DNA from: Clostridiales bacterium | GTDB lineage: Bacteria > Bacillota > Clostridia > Christensenellales > Aristaeellaceae | Reading direction: 5' to 3' | Length of the DNA: 64,000 bases | NCBI GenBank assembly: GCA_012837965.1 | Contig: DUQF01000022.1 | Location: forward strand, 34,153-98,152 | Shown: positions 35,302 through 43,247 of the stretch, piece after piece | How the letters are laid out: every line of letters begins with the position of its first letter | How positions within the stretch are numbered: the stretch's first letter is position 1 | The notes under the pieces: generated by a model | What the model was told of the DNA's origin: nothing | The model's database searches: none | The model's input: the letters and a program-made list of their open reading frames with translations, nothing else | Position numbers and translations under genes: made by a program

Positions 35302-36015
35302 TCATCTTTCCAATTGAAGTTCCTTTTCACAAATCACCTGTGTGATATGGGTAATATCCGTTACCTTAAACAAGAATTTTTTTCCGTACTTGCTTGAATC
35401 GCACAGAAAATATTGCTCCCTTGAACAGCAAATCATCTCTTGGCGTAAGGCGATATCGGTTTCGTAGAAATCGGAAATAATCCCATTTTTATCAATGCCT
35501 GCGGCGGAGAAAAACAGCTTGTCGGCATGGAAAGAACGGATGTTGTTTTCCGCTATACTGCCGCCAAAGGTCATGGATTTGGGCTGCAACTGCCCGCCCG
35601 TTAAAAAAACACGGGCGGAAGTTGTGGCAAGAGAACCTGCGACCCGCAGGCTGTTGGTAACAACCGTTAAATCATTCGTTTGTAAAAAGGGAATCATACT
35701 GATGACCGTGGAGGAGCCGTCCATAAAAATGGCATCGCCCGGCTTTACCAAGGAGGCTGCGATCTTGGCGACGGCATTTTTTTGTGTACGCATGGTTTCT
35801 ACCCGTTGATCTAAGATTACAAAACGGTTGTGTCCGCCTGCGAGCGATATGCCGCCCCAAAATTTATTAATCAGCTGTCTTTTTTCCAACTCAAGGATGT
35901 CCCGCCGTATGGTTGCCGGACTTGCGTAGAGCCGTTCGGACAGCTCCTTGACCGTTGCATGCGGTTGATTTTTGAGGATGTTCAGTATTTCCTCCATGCG
36001 TCGATTTTTTAGCAA
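35302..36015 (-). CDS. DeoR-family transcriptional regulator
   Basis: 237 residues. N-terminal helix-turn-helix (VKELSERLYASPATIRRDI, residues about 22-40) and a C-terminal sugar-phosphate sensor domain of the DeoR type (MDGSSTV, VTNSLRVA, LTGGQLQPKS). TTG start: CTA AAA AAT CGA follows, matching the usual family N-terminus, with AAAGAG 4 bases ahead. It is transcribed away from the glycerophosphodiester operon across a 244-base region containing phased TGATTA repeats. DeoR proteins of this shape usually repress the divergent sugar-phosphate genes, with glycerol-3-phosphate the likely effector by analogy to GlpR. Confidence 0.88.
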   Translation of the reverse strand: MLKNRRMEEILNILKNQPHATVKELSERLYASPATIRRDILELEKRQLINKFWGGISLAGGHNRFVILDQRVETMRTQKNAVAKIAASLVKPGDAIFMDGSSTVISMIPFLQTNDLTVVTNSLRVAGSLATTSARVFLTGGQLQPKSMTFGGSIAENNIRSFHADKLFFSAAGIDKNGIISDFYETDIALRQEMICCSREQYFLCDSSKYGKKFLFKVTDITHITQVICEKELQLER

Positions 36016-36030
36016 ATTACTCTTTCTCCG

Positions 36031-36070
36031 TGATTAATTTTGATTAAATTTGAGTAAAAAGGCTCAAATT
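36031..36070. promoter_or_regulatory. Phased TGATTA direct repeats, candidate DeoR-type operator
   Basis: Three 10-base units in a row (TGATTAATTT, TGATTAAATT, TGAGTAAAAA; 36031-36060) overlap a perfect dyad AATTTGAG-8-CTCAAATT (36047-36070). A second phased pair (CGATTATTTT, TGATTATTTA) lies at 36227-36246, just ahead of the first operon gene. One unit per helical turn on the same face is how several DeoR proteins bind. Confidence 0.5.
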
Positions 36071-36100
36071 AATGATGGAATGCCATCTTCCTTAAAATCA

Positions 36101-36129
36101 TTGCAATTTGTGTATACGGGAATTATAAT
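36101..36129 (+). promoter_or_regulatory. Promoter of the glycerophosphodiester operon
   Basis: TTGCAA (36101-36106), 17 bases, TATAAT (36124-36129). A perfect palindrome AATTGATATCAATT (36132-36145) covers the expected start of transcription and could be an additional operator. Confidence 0.75.
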
Positions 36130-36259
36130 ACAATTGATATCAATTTGTACAGCTGATTTTGCGTGTTTCTTTCACATTTCACACAAAGGCGAGGGGAAAA
36201 TCAAGAGAGAATAGCAGTACATAAACGATTATTTTTGATTATTTACGGAGGAAGAACGC

Positions 36260-36979
36260 ATGATGGATACAATCAAGCTGAACTTGAAAGGCGTCAAGAT
36301 GGTTGCTCATCGGGGAGCAAGCGGCCTTGAAAGGGAAAACACCTGCGCTGCCTTTGTGGCGGCAGGCAATCGGTCATATAGCGGCATTGAGGCCGATGTG
36401 CACCGCACCAAGGATGGTCAGTTTATTGTTGTTCATGACGATGATTTGCTACGGGTTGCGGGCGTCAACTGGGTGGTTGAAGAGACCGCCTTTGAGCGGT
36501 TGCGCAGCGTTTATCTCAGTGACCTTGGCGGAACGGTGCGCAAGGATTTGTTTTTGCCGTCGCTTGAGGAATATGTCACCATTTGTAAACGCTATCAAAA
36601 AGATTGTGTGCTGGAAATAAAAAACCACATTGAAGAGGAAGACATTAACCGTCTTGTAAACAACGTTCGTGAGCTTGGTTGGCTTGAGCGAACGATTTTT
36701 ATTTCTTTTGACCTGGATAATCTTATTGCTGTTCGCAAGCTTCTTCCCAATCAGCCCATTCAATTTTTAACCGATAAAATGGATCAAAAGGTACTTGATA
36801 TTTTAAACAAGTATCGTTTTGACCTGGATGTTAAATACACTGGTATTTCTCAAAGCCAGATTAAGCGATTAAGAAGCCAAGGCATTAACGTTAACGTATG
36901 GACGGTTGATGACCCGCAGGTGGCAAAAACCATGGCTGGCTATGGCGTCAACTATATTACAACAAACATTTTGGAATAA
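36260..36979 (+). CDS. Glycerophosphodiester phosphodiesterase
   Basis: 239 residues, TIM-barrel GDPD family. Splits glycerophosphodiesters into glycerol-3-phosphate and an alcohol. Motifs: AHRGASGLERENT (catalytic His), GIEADVHRTKDG (metal Glu/Asp), VVHDD (second His), LEIKN. No signal peptide, so it acts on imported substrate. GGAGG lies 8 bases before the ATG. First gene of the operon; the product feeds the GlpA/GlpB-like enzymes that follow. Confidence 0.92.
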   Translation: MMDTIKLNLKGVKMVAHRGASGLERENTCAAFVAAGNRSYSGIEADVHRTKDGQFIVVHDDDLLRVAGVNWVVEETAFERLRSVYLSDLGGTVRKDLFLPSLEEYVTICKRYQKDCVLEIKNHIEEEDINRLVNNVRELGWLERTIFISFDLDNLIAVRKLLPNQPIQFLTDKMDQKVLDILNKYRFDLDVKYTGISQSQIKRLRSQGINVNVWTVDDPQVAKTMAGYGVNYITTNILE

Positions 36980-36995
36980 GGGGAAAAGGGCGAAC

Positions 36996-38450
36996 ATGTA
37001 CACAGACATTCTCATTATCGGGGCGGGTGTTATCGGTTGTGCGGTTGCAAGGGAGTTAAGCGCTTACGAAGCCAGCATCACCGTTTTGGACAGGGCCTGC
37101 GACGTTTCCGAGGGAGCATCCAAGGCCAACACGGGCCTTGTTCACGCCGGTTTTGATGCGGAACCCGGTTCCATGAAGGCTAAAACAAATGTTCGTGGAG
37201 CGGCCATGTTCCAAGACCTGTGCGAAGAGCTGGGCGTTCCTTATGTTCAAAATGGCGCATTAGTCGTTGGCTTTGAAGAAGAGGACAGGTTCGTGCTTGA
37301 AGGCTTGCTCAAGCGTGGAGAAGAAAACAAAGTTGAGGGACTGAAAATTCTTTCGGGCAAAGAGGCGCTAAAATTGGAGCCCAACCTGAACCCCAATATC
37401 AGCTATGCCCTAAGCATACCCTCTGCAGGCATCACCAGCCCTTATGAATTGACCTTTGCCTTGGCAGACCATGCGGCTGTAAACGGCGTAAGCTTTCAAT
37501 TCAATCAGGAAGTGAAGAATCTAAACCTGGATGAAGATGGCCTGTGGCGTGTTACCACCAATCAGGGTGAATTTACCGCTAAGATTCTAATCAACTGCGC
37601 GGGGGAACAAAGCGCCGTTTTACACAACATGATTAGCGCTGAGCCCCTACACATTATTCACAGGCGTGGGCAGTATTACCTGCTGGACCGTATACAGCCT
37701 GTGCCCTTTGAGCGCACCGTTTTCCAGTGTCCCACCAAAATGGGCAAGGGCGTTGTGGTATCGCGCACCGTGCATAACAATATGATTATCGGCCCTACCG
37801 CCGAAGACATTGAGGATGGGCAGGACACTTCAACAACCGCCGAGGGCCTTAAAACGGTAGTCGAAAAAAGCTGTTTAACGTGGCCAGGCCTGGCACTTCG
37901 CAGCACCATCAGTAATTTTTCTGGCATCCGCGCCCATGAAAAGGGCGGAGATTTTATCATCGGCGAAGTGAACGGCGCCAAAGGAGCCTATGAGGCGGTG
38001 GGTATTGAAAGCCCCGGTTTGTCGGCTGCTCCTGCCATCGGCGAAATGCTAAGGGGTTTGATTGTGAAAAAAGAAGGCCTCCAAAAGAAAGCAAGCTTTG
38101 TTCCGCCCATCAAGCGCCCCAAGCCCTTTAACGAAATGACGGTCGAAGAACAGGCTAAGGCCGTTGAAGAAAATCCCTTGCATGGCCATATTGTATGCCG
38201 CTGCGAAGTGGTAACGGAAGAAGAAATCCGCCAGGCGATTAGGCGGCCGGTTGGCGCCACCACGCTGGACGGCGTCAAACGCAGGGTGCGCGCGGGTATG
38301 GGCAGGTGCCAGGGGGGCTTTTGCAGCCCCAAGGTCATCGACATTTTAAGCGAGGAACTGAACCTTCCCAAGACGGAAATTACAAAGAGCGGCGGGCAAA
38401 GCTACCTGCTAACGGGCAACATTACCGATGCGTTAAAGGGGGAAGAGTAA
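36996..38450 (+). CDS. GlpA-like FAD oxidoreductase with Cys-cluster C-terminus
   Basis: 484 residues. N-terminal FAD fold (IIGAGVIGCAVARELS), DAO-family body, and a C-terminal BFD-like domain with CRCE and GRCQGGFC giving four Cys for a [2Fe-2S] cluster. This is the layout of the catalytic subunit of anaerobic glycerol-3-phosphate dehydrogenase, which oxidises G3P to DHAP. The ATG at 36996 starts exactly at the FAD motif and has AAAAGGG ahead; the open frame extends upstream into the previous gene. With the next two genes it forms the GlpA/GlpB/DUF1667 set found in anaerobes such as Thermotoga and clostridia. Confidence 0.88.
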   Translation: MYTDILIIGAGVIGCAVARELSAYEASITVLDRACDVSEGASKANTGLVHAGFDAEPGSMKAKTNVRGAAMFQDLCEELGVPYVQNGALVVGFEEEDRFVLEGLLKRGEENKVEGLKILSGKEALKLEPNLNPNISYALSIPSAGITSPYELTFALADHAAVNGVSFQFNQEVKNLNLDEDGLWRVTTNQGEFTAKILINCAGEQSAVLHNMISAEPLHIIHRRGQYYLLDRIQPVPFERTVFQCPTKMGKGVVVSRTVHNNMIIGPTAEDIEDGQDTSTTAEGLKTVVEKSCLTWPGLALRSTISNFSGIRAHEKGGDFIIGEVNGAKGAYEAVGIESPGLSAAPAIGEMLRGLIVKKEGLQKKASFVPPIKRPKPFNEMTVEEQAKAVEENPLHGHIVCRCEVVTEEEIRQAIRRPVGATTLDGVKRRVRAGMGRCQGGFCSPKVIDILSEELNLPKTEITKSGGQSYLLTGNITDALKGEE

Positions 38451-38452
38451 GG

Positions 38453-39718
38453 ATGCGTCATTTTAGCAGAGAAGTAGATGTTTTAATCGTTGGCGGGGGT
38501 CCTGCGGGACTGGGCGCCGCCATTGCCGTAAAGGAAAACGGCATCGACAATCTTTTAGTTTTAGAGCGTGCCAACTTTCTTGGCGGTATTTTGGGCCAAT
38601 GTATTCATAACGGCTTTGGGCTGCACCGTTTCGGTGAAGAACTAACGGGCCCGGAATATGCCCAGCGGGATATAGACAGAGTTAAAGAACTGGGTATAGA
38701 AATTCAGACCGAGACCATGGTTTTGTCGGTCGGTGAAGACTTGGTTGTTTCCGCCGTTTCATCCAAGAACGGCATGCAATTAATCAAGGCAAAGGCTATT
38801 ATCTTAGCGATGGGATGCAGGGAGCGTCCCCGTGGGGCGCTGGGTACGCCAGGCACACGCTGTGCCGGCATCTACTCTGCGGGTACGGCTCAACAGTTTG
38901 TTAATTTGGAAGGCTACATGCCCGGCAAGCGGGTAGTGATTTTAGGCTCGGGCGATATCGGCCTCATTATGGCAAGGCGTATGACCTTGCAAGGCGCCAA
39001 GGTGCTTGCCTGCGTTGAGCTAATGCCCTATTCTTCGGGGCTGAACCGCAACATCGTTCAGTGCCTTCAAGATTACGATATTCCGCTGTATCTGTCCCAC
39101 ACGGTGATTGATATCAAGGGCAAGGATCGCCTAACGGGCGTTACCATCGCCAAGGTGGATGATAACCGACAGCCCATTCCCGGCTCTGAAAAAGACTTGG
39201 AGTGCGATACCCTGCTCTTGTCCGTCGGCCTGATTCCCGAAAACGAGTTGTCCCAGGGCGCAGGCGTTGACCTGAGCCCCCTAACCAGTGGGCCTGTGGT
39301 GGACGACAGTTTCCAGACCAGCATTCCCGGTATTTTCACCTGCGGAAACGTCCTGCATGTGCATGACTTGGTTGACTATGTGTCCGAAGAGTCCTTTAAG
39401 GCAGGGCGTTCGGCAGCGCAGTACATTAAAGGCTTGCTGCCTCCTGCGGATACCGTGCAAGTTTTGGACGGCGAAGGCGTTCGTGGTACGGTGCCGCAGA
39501 GAATTCGTCTTGGACAGGAAGAAAGTATCGCTCTCATGTTCAGGCCAAGCGGCGTATTCCGTAACGCCGTTTGCACCGTTACAAGCGGCGGCAGGCAGAT
39601 TGCCAGAAAACGTGCGCAGATTTTTACCCCTGGCGAAATGGTCACCATCAATCTTAAAAAAGAAGAAGTGGCCGCTTTGTCGGATAGTGTCACCGTAAGT
39701 ATTGAAAGGAGCAAGTAA
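38453..39718 (+). CDS. Pyridine nucleotide-disulphide-type FAD oxidoreductase (GlpB-like partner)
   Basis: 421 residues with FAD motif VLIVGGGPAGLGAAIAV, a second nucleotide motif VVILGSGDIGLIMARRM and GIFTCGNVLHVHD near the end. It lacks a redox-active CxxC pair, so it likely passes electrons from the G3P oxidase subunit to NAD or another carrier. The ATG lies 2 bases after the previous stop with GGGGGAAGAG ahead. Function in G3P oxidation is inferred from the conserved three-gene set. Confidence 0.85.
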   Translation: MRHFSREVDVLIVGGGPAGLGAAIAVKENGIDNLLVLERANFLGGILGQCIHNGFGLHRFGEELTGPEYAQRDIDRVKELGIEIQTETMVLSVGEDLVVSAVSSKNGMQLIKAKAIILAMGCRERPRGALGTPGTRCAGIYSAGTAQQFVNLEGYMPGKRVVILGSGDIGLIMARRMTLQGAKVLACVELMPYSSGLNRNIVQCLQDYDIPLYLSHTVIDIKGKDRLTGVTIAKVDDNRQPIPGSEKDLECDTLLLSVGLIPENELSQGAGVDLSPLTSGPVVDDSFQTSIPGIFTCGNVLHVHDLVDYVSEESFKAGRSAAQYIKGLLPPADTVQVLDGEGVRGTVPQRIRLGQEESIALMFRPSGVFRNAVCTVTSGGRQIARKRAQIFTPGEMVTINLKKEEVAALSDSVTVSIERSK

Positions 39719-39720
39719 GA

Positions 39721-40077
39721 ATGGAAATTACCTGTATCAATTGTCCTGTGGGCTGCCTCCTTCAGGTTGAGATGGCCGGTGGCAAGGTACTGTCGGTCAG
39801 CGGACAGGTTTGCAAACGTGGCGAAATCTATGCCCACCAAGAGTGTGTCAACCCTACCCGCATGATTACCGCTGTTGTTCCGGTGGCGGGAAGCCAGATG
39901 CCGCTTTCAGTCAAAACCGAACAGCCTATTCCCAAGCAAGATATCAATAAATGTATGGCCGAACTGGCCGCGGTGCAGGTGGAAGCGCCGGTTAGGATGG
40001 GCGAAGTGATTATTCGCAACGTGTGTGACTCAGGAGTGAACATTATCGCCACCAAGGAAATTGCAAGGACTGTTTAA
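39721..40077 (+). CDS. DUF1667 cysteine-cluster protein
   Basis: 118 residues. N-terminal CINCPVGC and later GQVCKRG give a four-Cys set suited to an Fe-S or zinc site, as in all DUF1667 proteins. The family is always next to GlpA/GlpB-type flavoproteins and is thought to be an electron-transfer subunit. GAAAGGAG precedes the ATG. Its stop overlaps the next start (TAATG). Confidence 0.88.
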   Translation: MEITCINCPVGCLLQVEMAGGKVLSVSGQVCKRGEIYAHQECVNPTRMITAVVPVAGSQMPLSVKTEQPIPKQDINKCMAELAAVQVEAPVRMGEVIIRNVCDSGVNIIATKEIARTV

Positions 40078-40889
40078 TGATGAACCGAGTAAGCGCTGAA
40101 ACAATCAAAGAAAAGTTTAAAGACATCCGCTCTTTCCTGCTGGATATGGACGGAACGTTTTATCTGGAAGACAGGCTGCTAAAAGGCTCCATTGACTTTC
40201 TAAAAGCTCTTGAAAGAACGGGGCGTACCGCCCGATTTTTAACCAACAATTCCTCAAAGTCGGGTGAGTTCTATGCGCAAAGGCTACGTAAAATGGGGGT
40301 GAATGAACGTTATATGGATGTTATCACCTCTGGCCAGGCGGCAGGCAGCTACTGCCTGAAGCATCGCCCCGGACAAAAATGTTACGTTCTTGGCAACGAT
40401 ATGTTAAAGGCGGAACTTACCGCTATGGGCCTTGAAATTGTCGAAGACGGGGCCGACTATGTGCTGGTTGGCTTTGATACCTCGCTTGACTATCAAAAGC
40501 TGTGCAAGGTGTGCGACTATATTCGTTATGGCAAACCCTATATTGCCACCCACCCTGATTTCAACTGCCCGACTAAGGAAGGTTTCATTCCCGATACAGG
40601 CTCGTTCATGGCGCTCATTGAGGCCAGCACCGGCCGCAAGGCCGATCTTGTCATTGGCAAACCTAACGCCGGCATTGTAAAAGAAGCGATGGCAAGGACG
40701 GGCTATTCCGCCCATGAAACGGCCATTGTAGGGGACAGGCTCTATACTGACGTGGCTACAGCCAAAAACTTTGGTATGATGGGCATTCTGGTGCTGACAG
40801 GCGAAACCAAGATGGAGGACATCAATAATTCTCCCGTTCAGCCTGACCTGATCTTTGAACGTCTCTCTTCAATGATTCCGTATTTGTAA
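40077..40889 (+). CDS. HAD-IIA family phosphatase (NagD/AraL type)
   Basis: 270 residues. HAD motifs: LLDMDGTFYLED (Asp23/Asp25), LTNNSS, GKPN (Lys) and VGDRLYTDV. The C2 cap class fits NagD, AraL and glycerol-3-phosphatase-like enzymes. In this operon, dephosphorylation of glycerol-3-phosphate or a sugar phosphate would be a reasonable role, acting as an overflow valve, but this is inferred. The start shares a base with the stop of the DUF1667 gene; a second ATG follows immediately. Confidence 0.85.
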   Translation: MMNRVSAETIKEKFKDIRSFLLDMDGTFYLEDRLLKGSIDFLKALERTGRTARFLTNNSSKSGEFYAQRLRKMGVNERYMDVITSGQAAGSYCLKHRPGQKCYVLGNDMLKAELTAMGLEIVEDGADYVLVGFDTSLDYQKLCKVCDYIRYGKPYIATHPDFNCPTKEGFIPDTGSFMALIEASTGRKADLVIGKPNAGIVKEAMARTGYSAHETAIVGDRLYTDVATAKNFGMMGILVLTGETKMEDINNSPVQPDLIFERLSSMIPYL

Positions 40890-40966
40890 ACACCAAGGCT
40901 AATTACACCTGGGCGGTTGTGCAGCCTATCAGGCAAGAGTAATTTTTAAGAAACGAAAGGAGGTTT

Positions 40967-41755
40967 ATGATGGCGGTATTTAGGGGAACAATCCGTTCCG
41001 AAACGTTGGCAATGGATACCATCGTCAACGTAATTATTCCTTACGAACAGCACTATATCCAGTCCAAGGCGCCACACGACAAGACCTTAATTTTGCTCCA
41101 TGGCCTGAAACAAAACGCCGATGCCTGGACACGCATGAGCCGGATTGAACAGTTTGCTCATTACACGGGATTTAATGTAATGGTTCCCGAAGTGCAGCGC
41201 AGCTTTTATTGCAATATGGCTCATGGCTTGCCTTACTTTGACTATATTGTAAACGAAATCCCAAAGATGGCATCCGAAGTGTTTCATTTTCCTGTGGATT
41301 CGGAGCATCTGTACGTTGCGGGCTTGTCGATGGGGGGCTACGGTGCCATGAAGTGCGCCCTAACCTACCCCGAGCGTTTTGCAGGAGCCATGAGCTATTC
41401 GGGCGCTGTGCGAAGCCTTGAAAACTCGGGCGGTTATACAGACTCTTCCCTTTTTCAAGAGTTTCAGGCTGTTTTGGGCATGGATTTACAATGTGCGCCT
41501 GAAAACAACCTGATGCTGCTGGCCGAAAAAGCAGCCAATACTCCTCGCAAACCCAAGCTTTATCTTGCCTGCGGCACGGAGGATTTCTTGTTGGAAGACA
41601 ATCGCTCTTTTACCGAGCATCTTCGTAAGCTTGGCCATGACGTAACTTATGAAGAGTGGGCGGGCGACCACAGCTGGCCTTTTTGGGATATGGCCTGTGC
41701 GCGCAGCATGGCGCTGATGGCTGGTCTTTCGCCTGAAGACGTACTAAAGGAATAA
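40967..41755 (+). CDS. Alpha/beta-hydrolase esterase (esterase D-like)
   Basis: 262 residues. Nucleophile elbow GLSMGGYG (Ser121), oxyanion region LILLHGLKQNADAW, and later CGTEDFLL (Asp) and GDHSWPFW (His) complete a catalytic triad. The closest recognised group is the putative-esterase family of tributyrin and S-formylglutathione hydrolases. No signal peptide. AAAGGAGG precedes two consecutive ATGs; the second (40970) is spaced better. It ends the catabolic part of the operon and might deacylate lipid-derived or acetylated sugar substrates. Confidence 0.82.
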   Translation: MMAVFRGTIRSETLAMDTIVNVIIPYEQHYIQSKAPHDKTLILLHGLKQNADAWTRMSRIEQFAHYTGFNVMVPEVQRSFYCNMAHGLPYFDYIVNEIPKMASEVFHFPVDSEHLYVAGLSMGGYGAMKCALTYPERFAGAMSYSGAVRSLENSGGYTDSSLFQEFQAVLGMDLQCAPENNLMLLAEKAANTPRKPKLYLACGTEDFLLEDNRSFTEHLRKLGHDVTYEEWAGDHSWPFWDMACARSMALMAGLSPEDVLKE

Positions 41756-41786
41756 AACTACGACTTGACACGAATTTTACAGTTAT

Positions 41787-41815
41787 TTGCTAAAATGTTC
41801 TACAAATTGTATACT
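41787..41815 (+). promoter_or_regulatory. Candidate promoter for the ABC importer genes
   Basis: TTGCTA (41787-41792), 17 bases, TATACT (41810-41815), 60 bases before the binding-protein start. A TTGACA at 41765-41770 also lies here but has no -10 at a proper distance. Confidence 0.5.
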
Positions 41816-41874
41816 AAACCAAGAAGAGTAGCGCTTATGCGTTTACCGATAAAAAACATTTGAAGGAGGATAAC

Positions 41875-43173
41875 ATGAAGAAGTTTATTACCCTACTGCT
41901 CGTTCTTGCACTGCTGCCCACCATAGCCATTGGTGTAGGCGAATACGACGTGACCGAACCCATCACCATTACCTGGTGGCATGCCCATGAAGACCAGTTC
42001 AGCGAAGCCCTGAACTATATGGTGGATAAGTTCAACAGCGAAAACAGCATGGGCATTACTGTTGATCCGGTGTACATTGGCAGTTATGGCGAAATTAACA
42101 CCCAGTTCATCGCTGCTGCAGCTGCGGGTGCAGGCACTGTTCCCGCTCTTGTCACCTGCAACACATCCTATCCCGCCAGCTACGGTGCGGAAGGCCTGTG
42201 TGAGATACTGGATCCCTACATCGACGCTTATGACTACGACATTGAAGACTTTGGTGAGGGCCTGATTGCTTCCACCAGCTTTGACGGTGAGCAGATTTGC
42301 CTTCCCTACCTGATTTCAACCCAGGTCATGTACTACAACAAGGATATGGCTGCGGCCGAAGGCATCGAAATGCCCAAGACTGTTGCCGATATGGATGCTT
42401 TCCTTGAAAAAGCCACCCTCTTCAACGAAGACGGCACCACCAAGCGTTACGGCACTGTTTTTGGCGGCTGGGACTACTGGTACTATGAGATGCTGTACAA
42501 AAACAACGGCGTGCAGCTGGTACTGGAAGACGAAACCACCGACATTAACAGCGAAAAGAGCATCGAAATCACTAACAAGATCAAAGAATGGATTGACAAG
42601 GGCTACGCTTATTACGCTTACGGCACAGGCGCGTCCGGAAATATGCGCCAGCTGTTCTGGGATGGCGGCGCTTTCAGCGTATTCCATACTTCTTCCCTGT
42701 ATGACACCTATGTCAACAAAGTGAAAGAAAGCGCTAATCCCTTTGAAGTGGGCATGGCGTGGTTGCCCGGCAGCGAGGACGGTACCCTGTTTAAGTCCGA
42801 AGTTGGCGGATCTGCTATCTTAATTCCCGCATCTGCAACCCAGGCTGAAAAGAATGCGGCATGGCAGTTCTTAATGTTTATGACCAGCCCGGAAATGAAC
42901 CTCTACTGGGCGGACAAGACCGGTTATTTCCCCACCCGTGCAAGCGCTCAGGGCACTCCTGAATACCAAGAGTACCTGACCCGCAAACCTGCCATGGAAG
43001 GCATCGTTTCAATGAGCTCCTGGATTAACCCCCGCAACCAGCATCCTGCTTATGATGCTTGCGCAAACCTGTGGCGTCATGCCCTTGCCAAGATTTTCAA
43101 CGAAGGCGCGCCCGTTCAGGAAACGTTGGAAGAGCTTGCTATTGAAGTTCAGGAAAACTTGGACGACCAATAA
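41875..43173 (+). CDS. Extracellular solute-binding protein, family 1 (carbohydrate type)
   Basis: 432 residues with a signal peptide (MKKFITLLLVLALLPTIAIG). The fold markers are ITITWWHAHEDQ, TGYFPTR and SEVGGSAILIPA, as in UgpB/MalE-like proteins. Unusually for a Gram-positive binding protein there is no lipobox Cys: the first Cys is near residue 90. AAGGAGG precedes the ATG at 41875. It is followed by a strong hairpin (43196-43226) and the two permeases. Cargo may be glycerophosphodiesters (UgpB-like) or oligosaccharides. Confidence 0.88.
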   Translation: MKKFITLLLVLALLPTIAIGVGEYDVTEPITITWWHAHEDQFSEALNYMVDKFNSENSMGITVDPVYIGSYGEINTQFIAAAAAGAGTVPALVTCNTSYPASYGAEGLCEILDPYIDAYDYDIEDFGEGLIASTSFDGEQICLPYLISTQVMYYNKDMAAAEGIEMPKTVADMDAFLEKATLFNEDGTTKRYGTVFGGWDYWYYEMLYKNNGVQLVLEDETTDINSEKSIEITNKIKEWIDKGYAYYAYGTGASGNMRQLFWDGGAFSVFHTSSLYDTYVNKVKESANPFEVGMAWLPGSEDGTLFKSEVGGSAILIPASATQAEKNAAWQFLMFMTSPEMNLYWADKTGYFPTRASAQGTPEYQEYLTRKPAMEGIVSMSSWINPRNQHPAYDACANLWRHALAKIFNEGAPVQETLEELAIEVQENLDDQ

Positions 43174-43195
43174 TTACAACCATTTAATTCCTTTT

Positions 43196-43226
43196 GGAGG
43201 GCAGAGAGTTTTTCTCCCTGCCCTCC
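43196..43226 (+). promoter_or_regulatory. Intergenic hairpin after the binding-protein gene
   Basis: GGAGGGCAG pairs with CTGCCCTCC. Such hairpins between a binding-protein gene and its permeases usually stabilise the upstream mRNA and thin out downstream expression. No strong T-run follows, so full termination is unlikely. Confidence 0.65.
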
Positions 43227-43247
43227 GTTGATAAAGGAGATATAAAA

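Noticed and set aside
41765..41796. Promoter TTGACA/TAAAAT ahead of the binding-protein gene
   Set aside because: The spacer would be 20 bases; the TTGCTA/TATACT pair with 17 bases is preferred.
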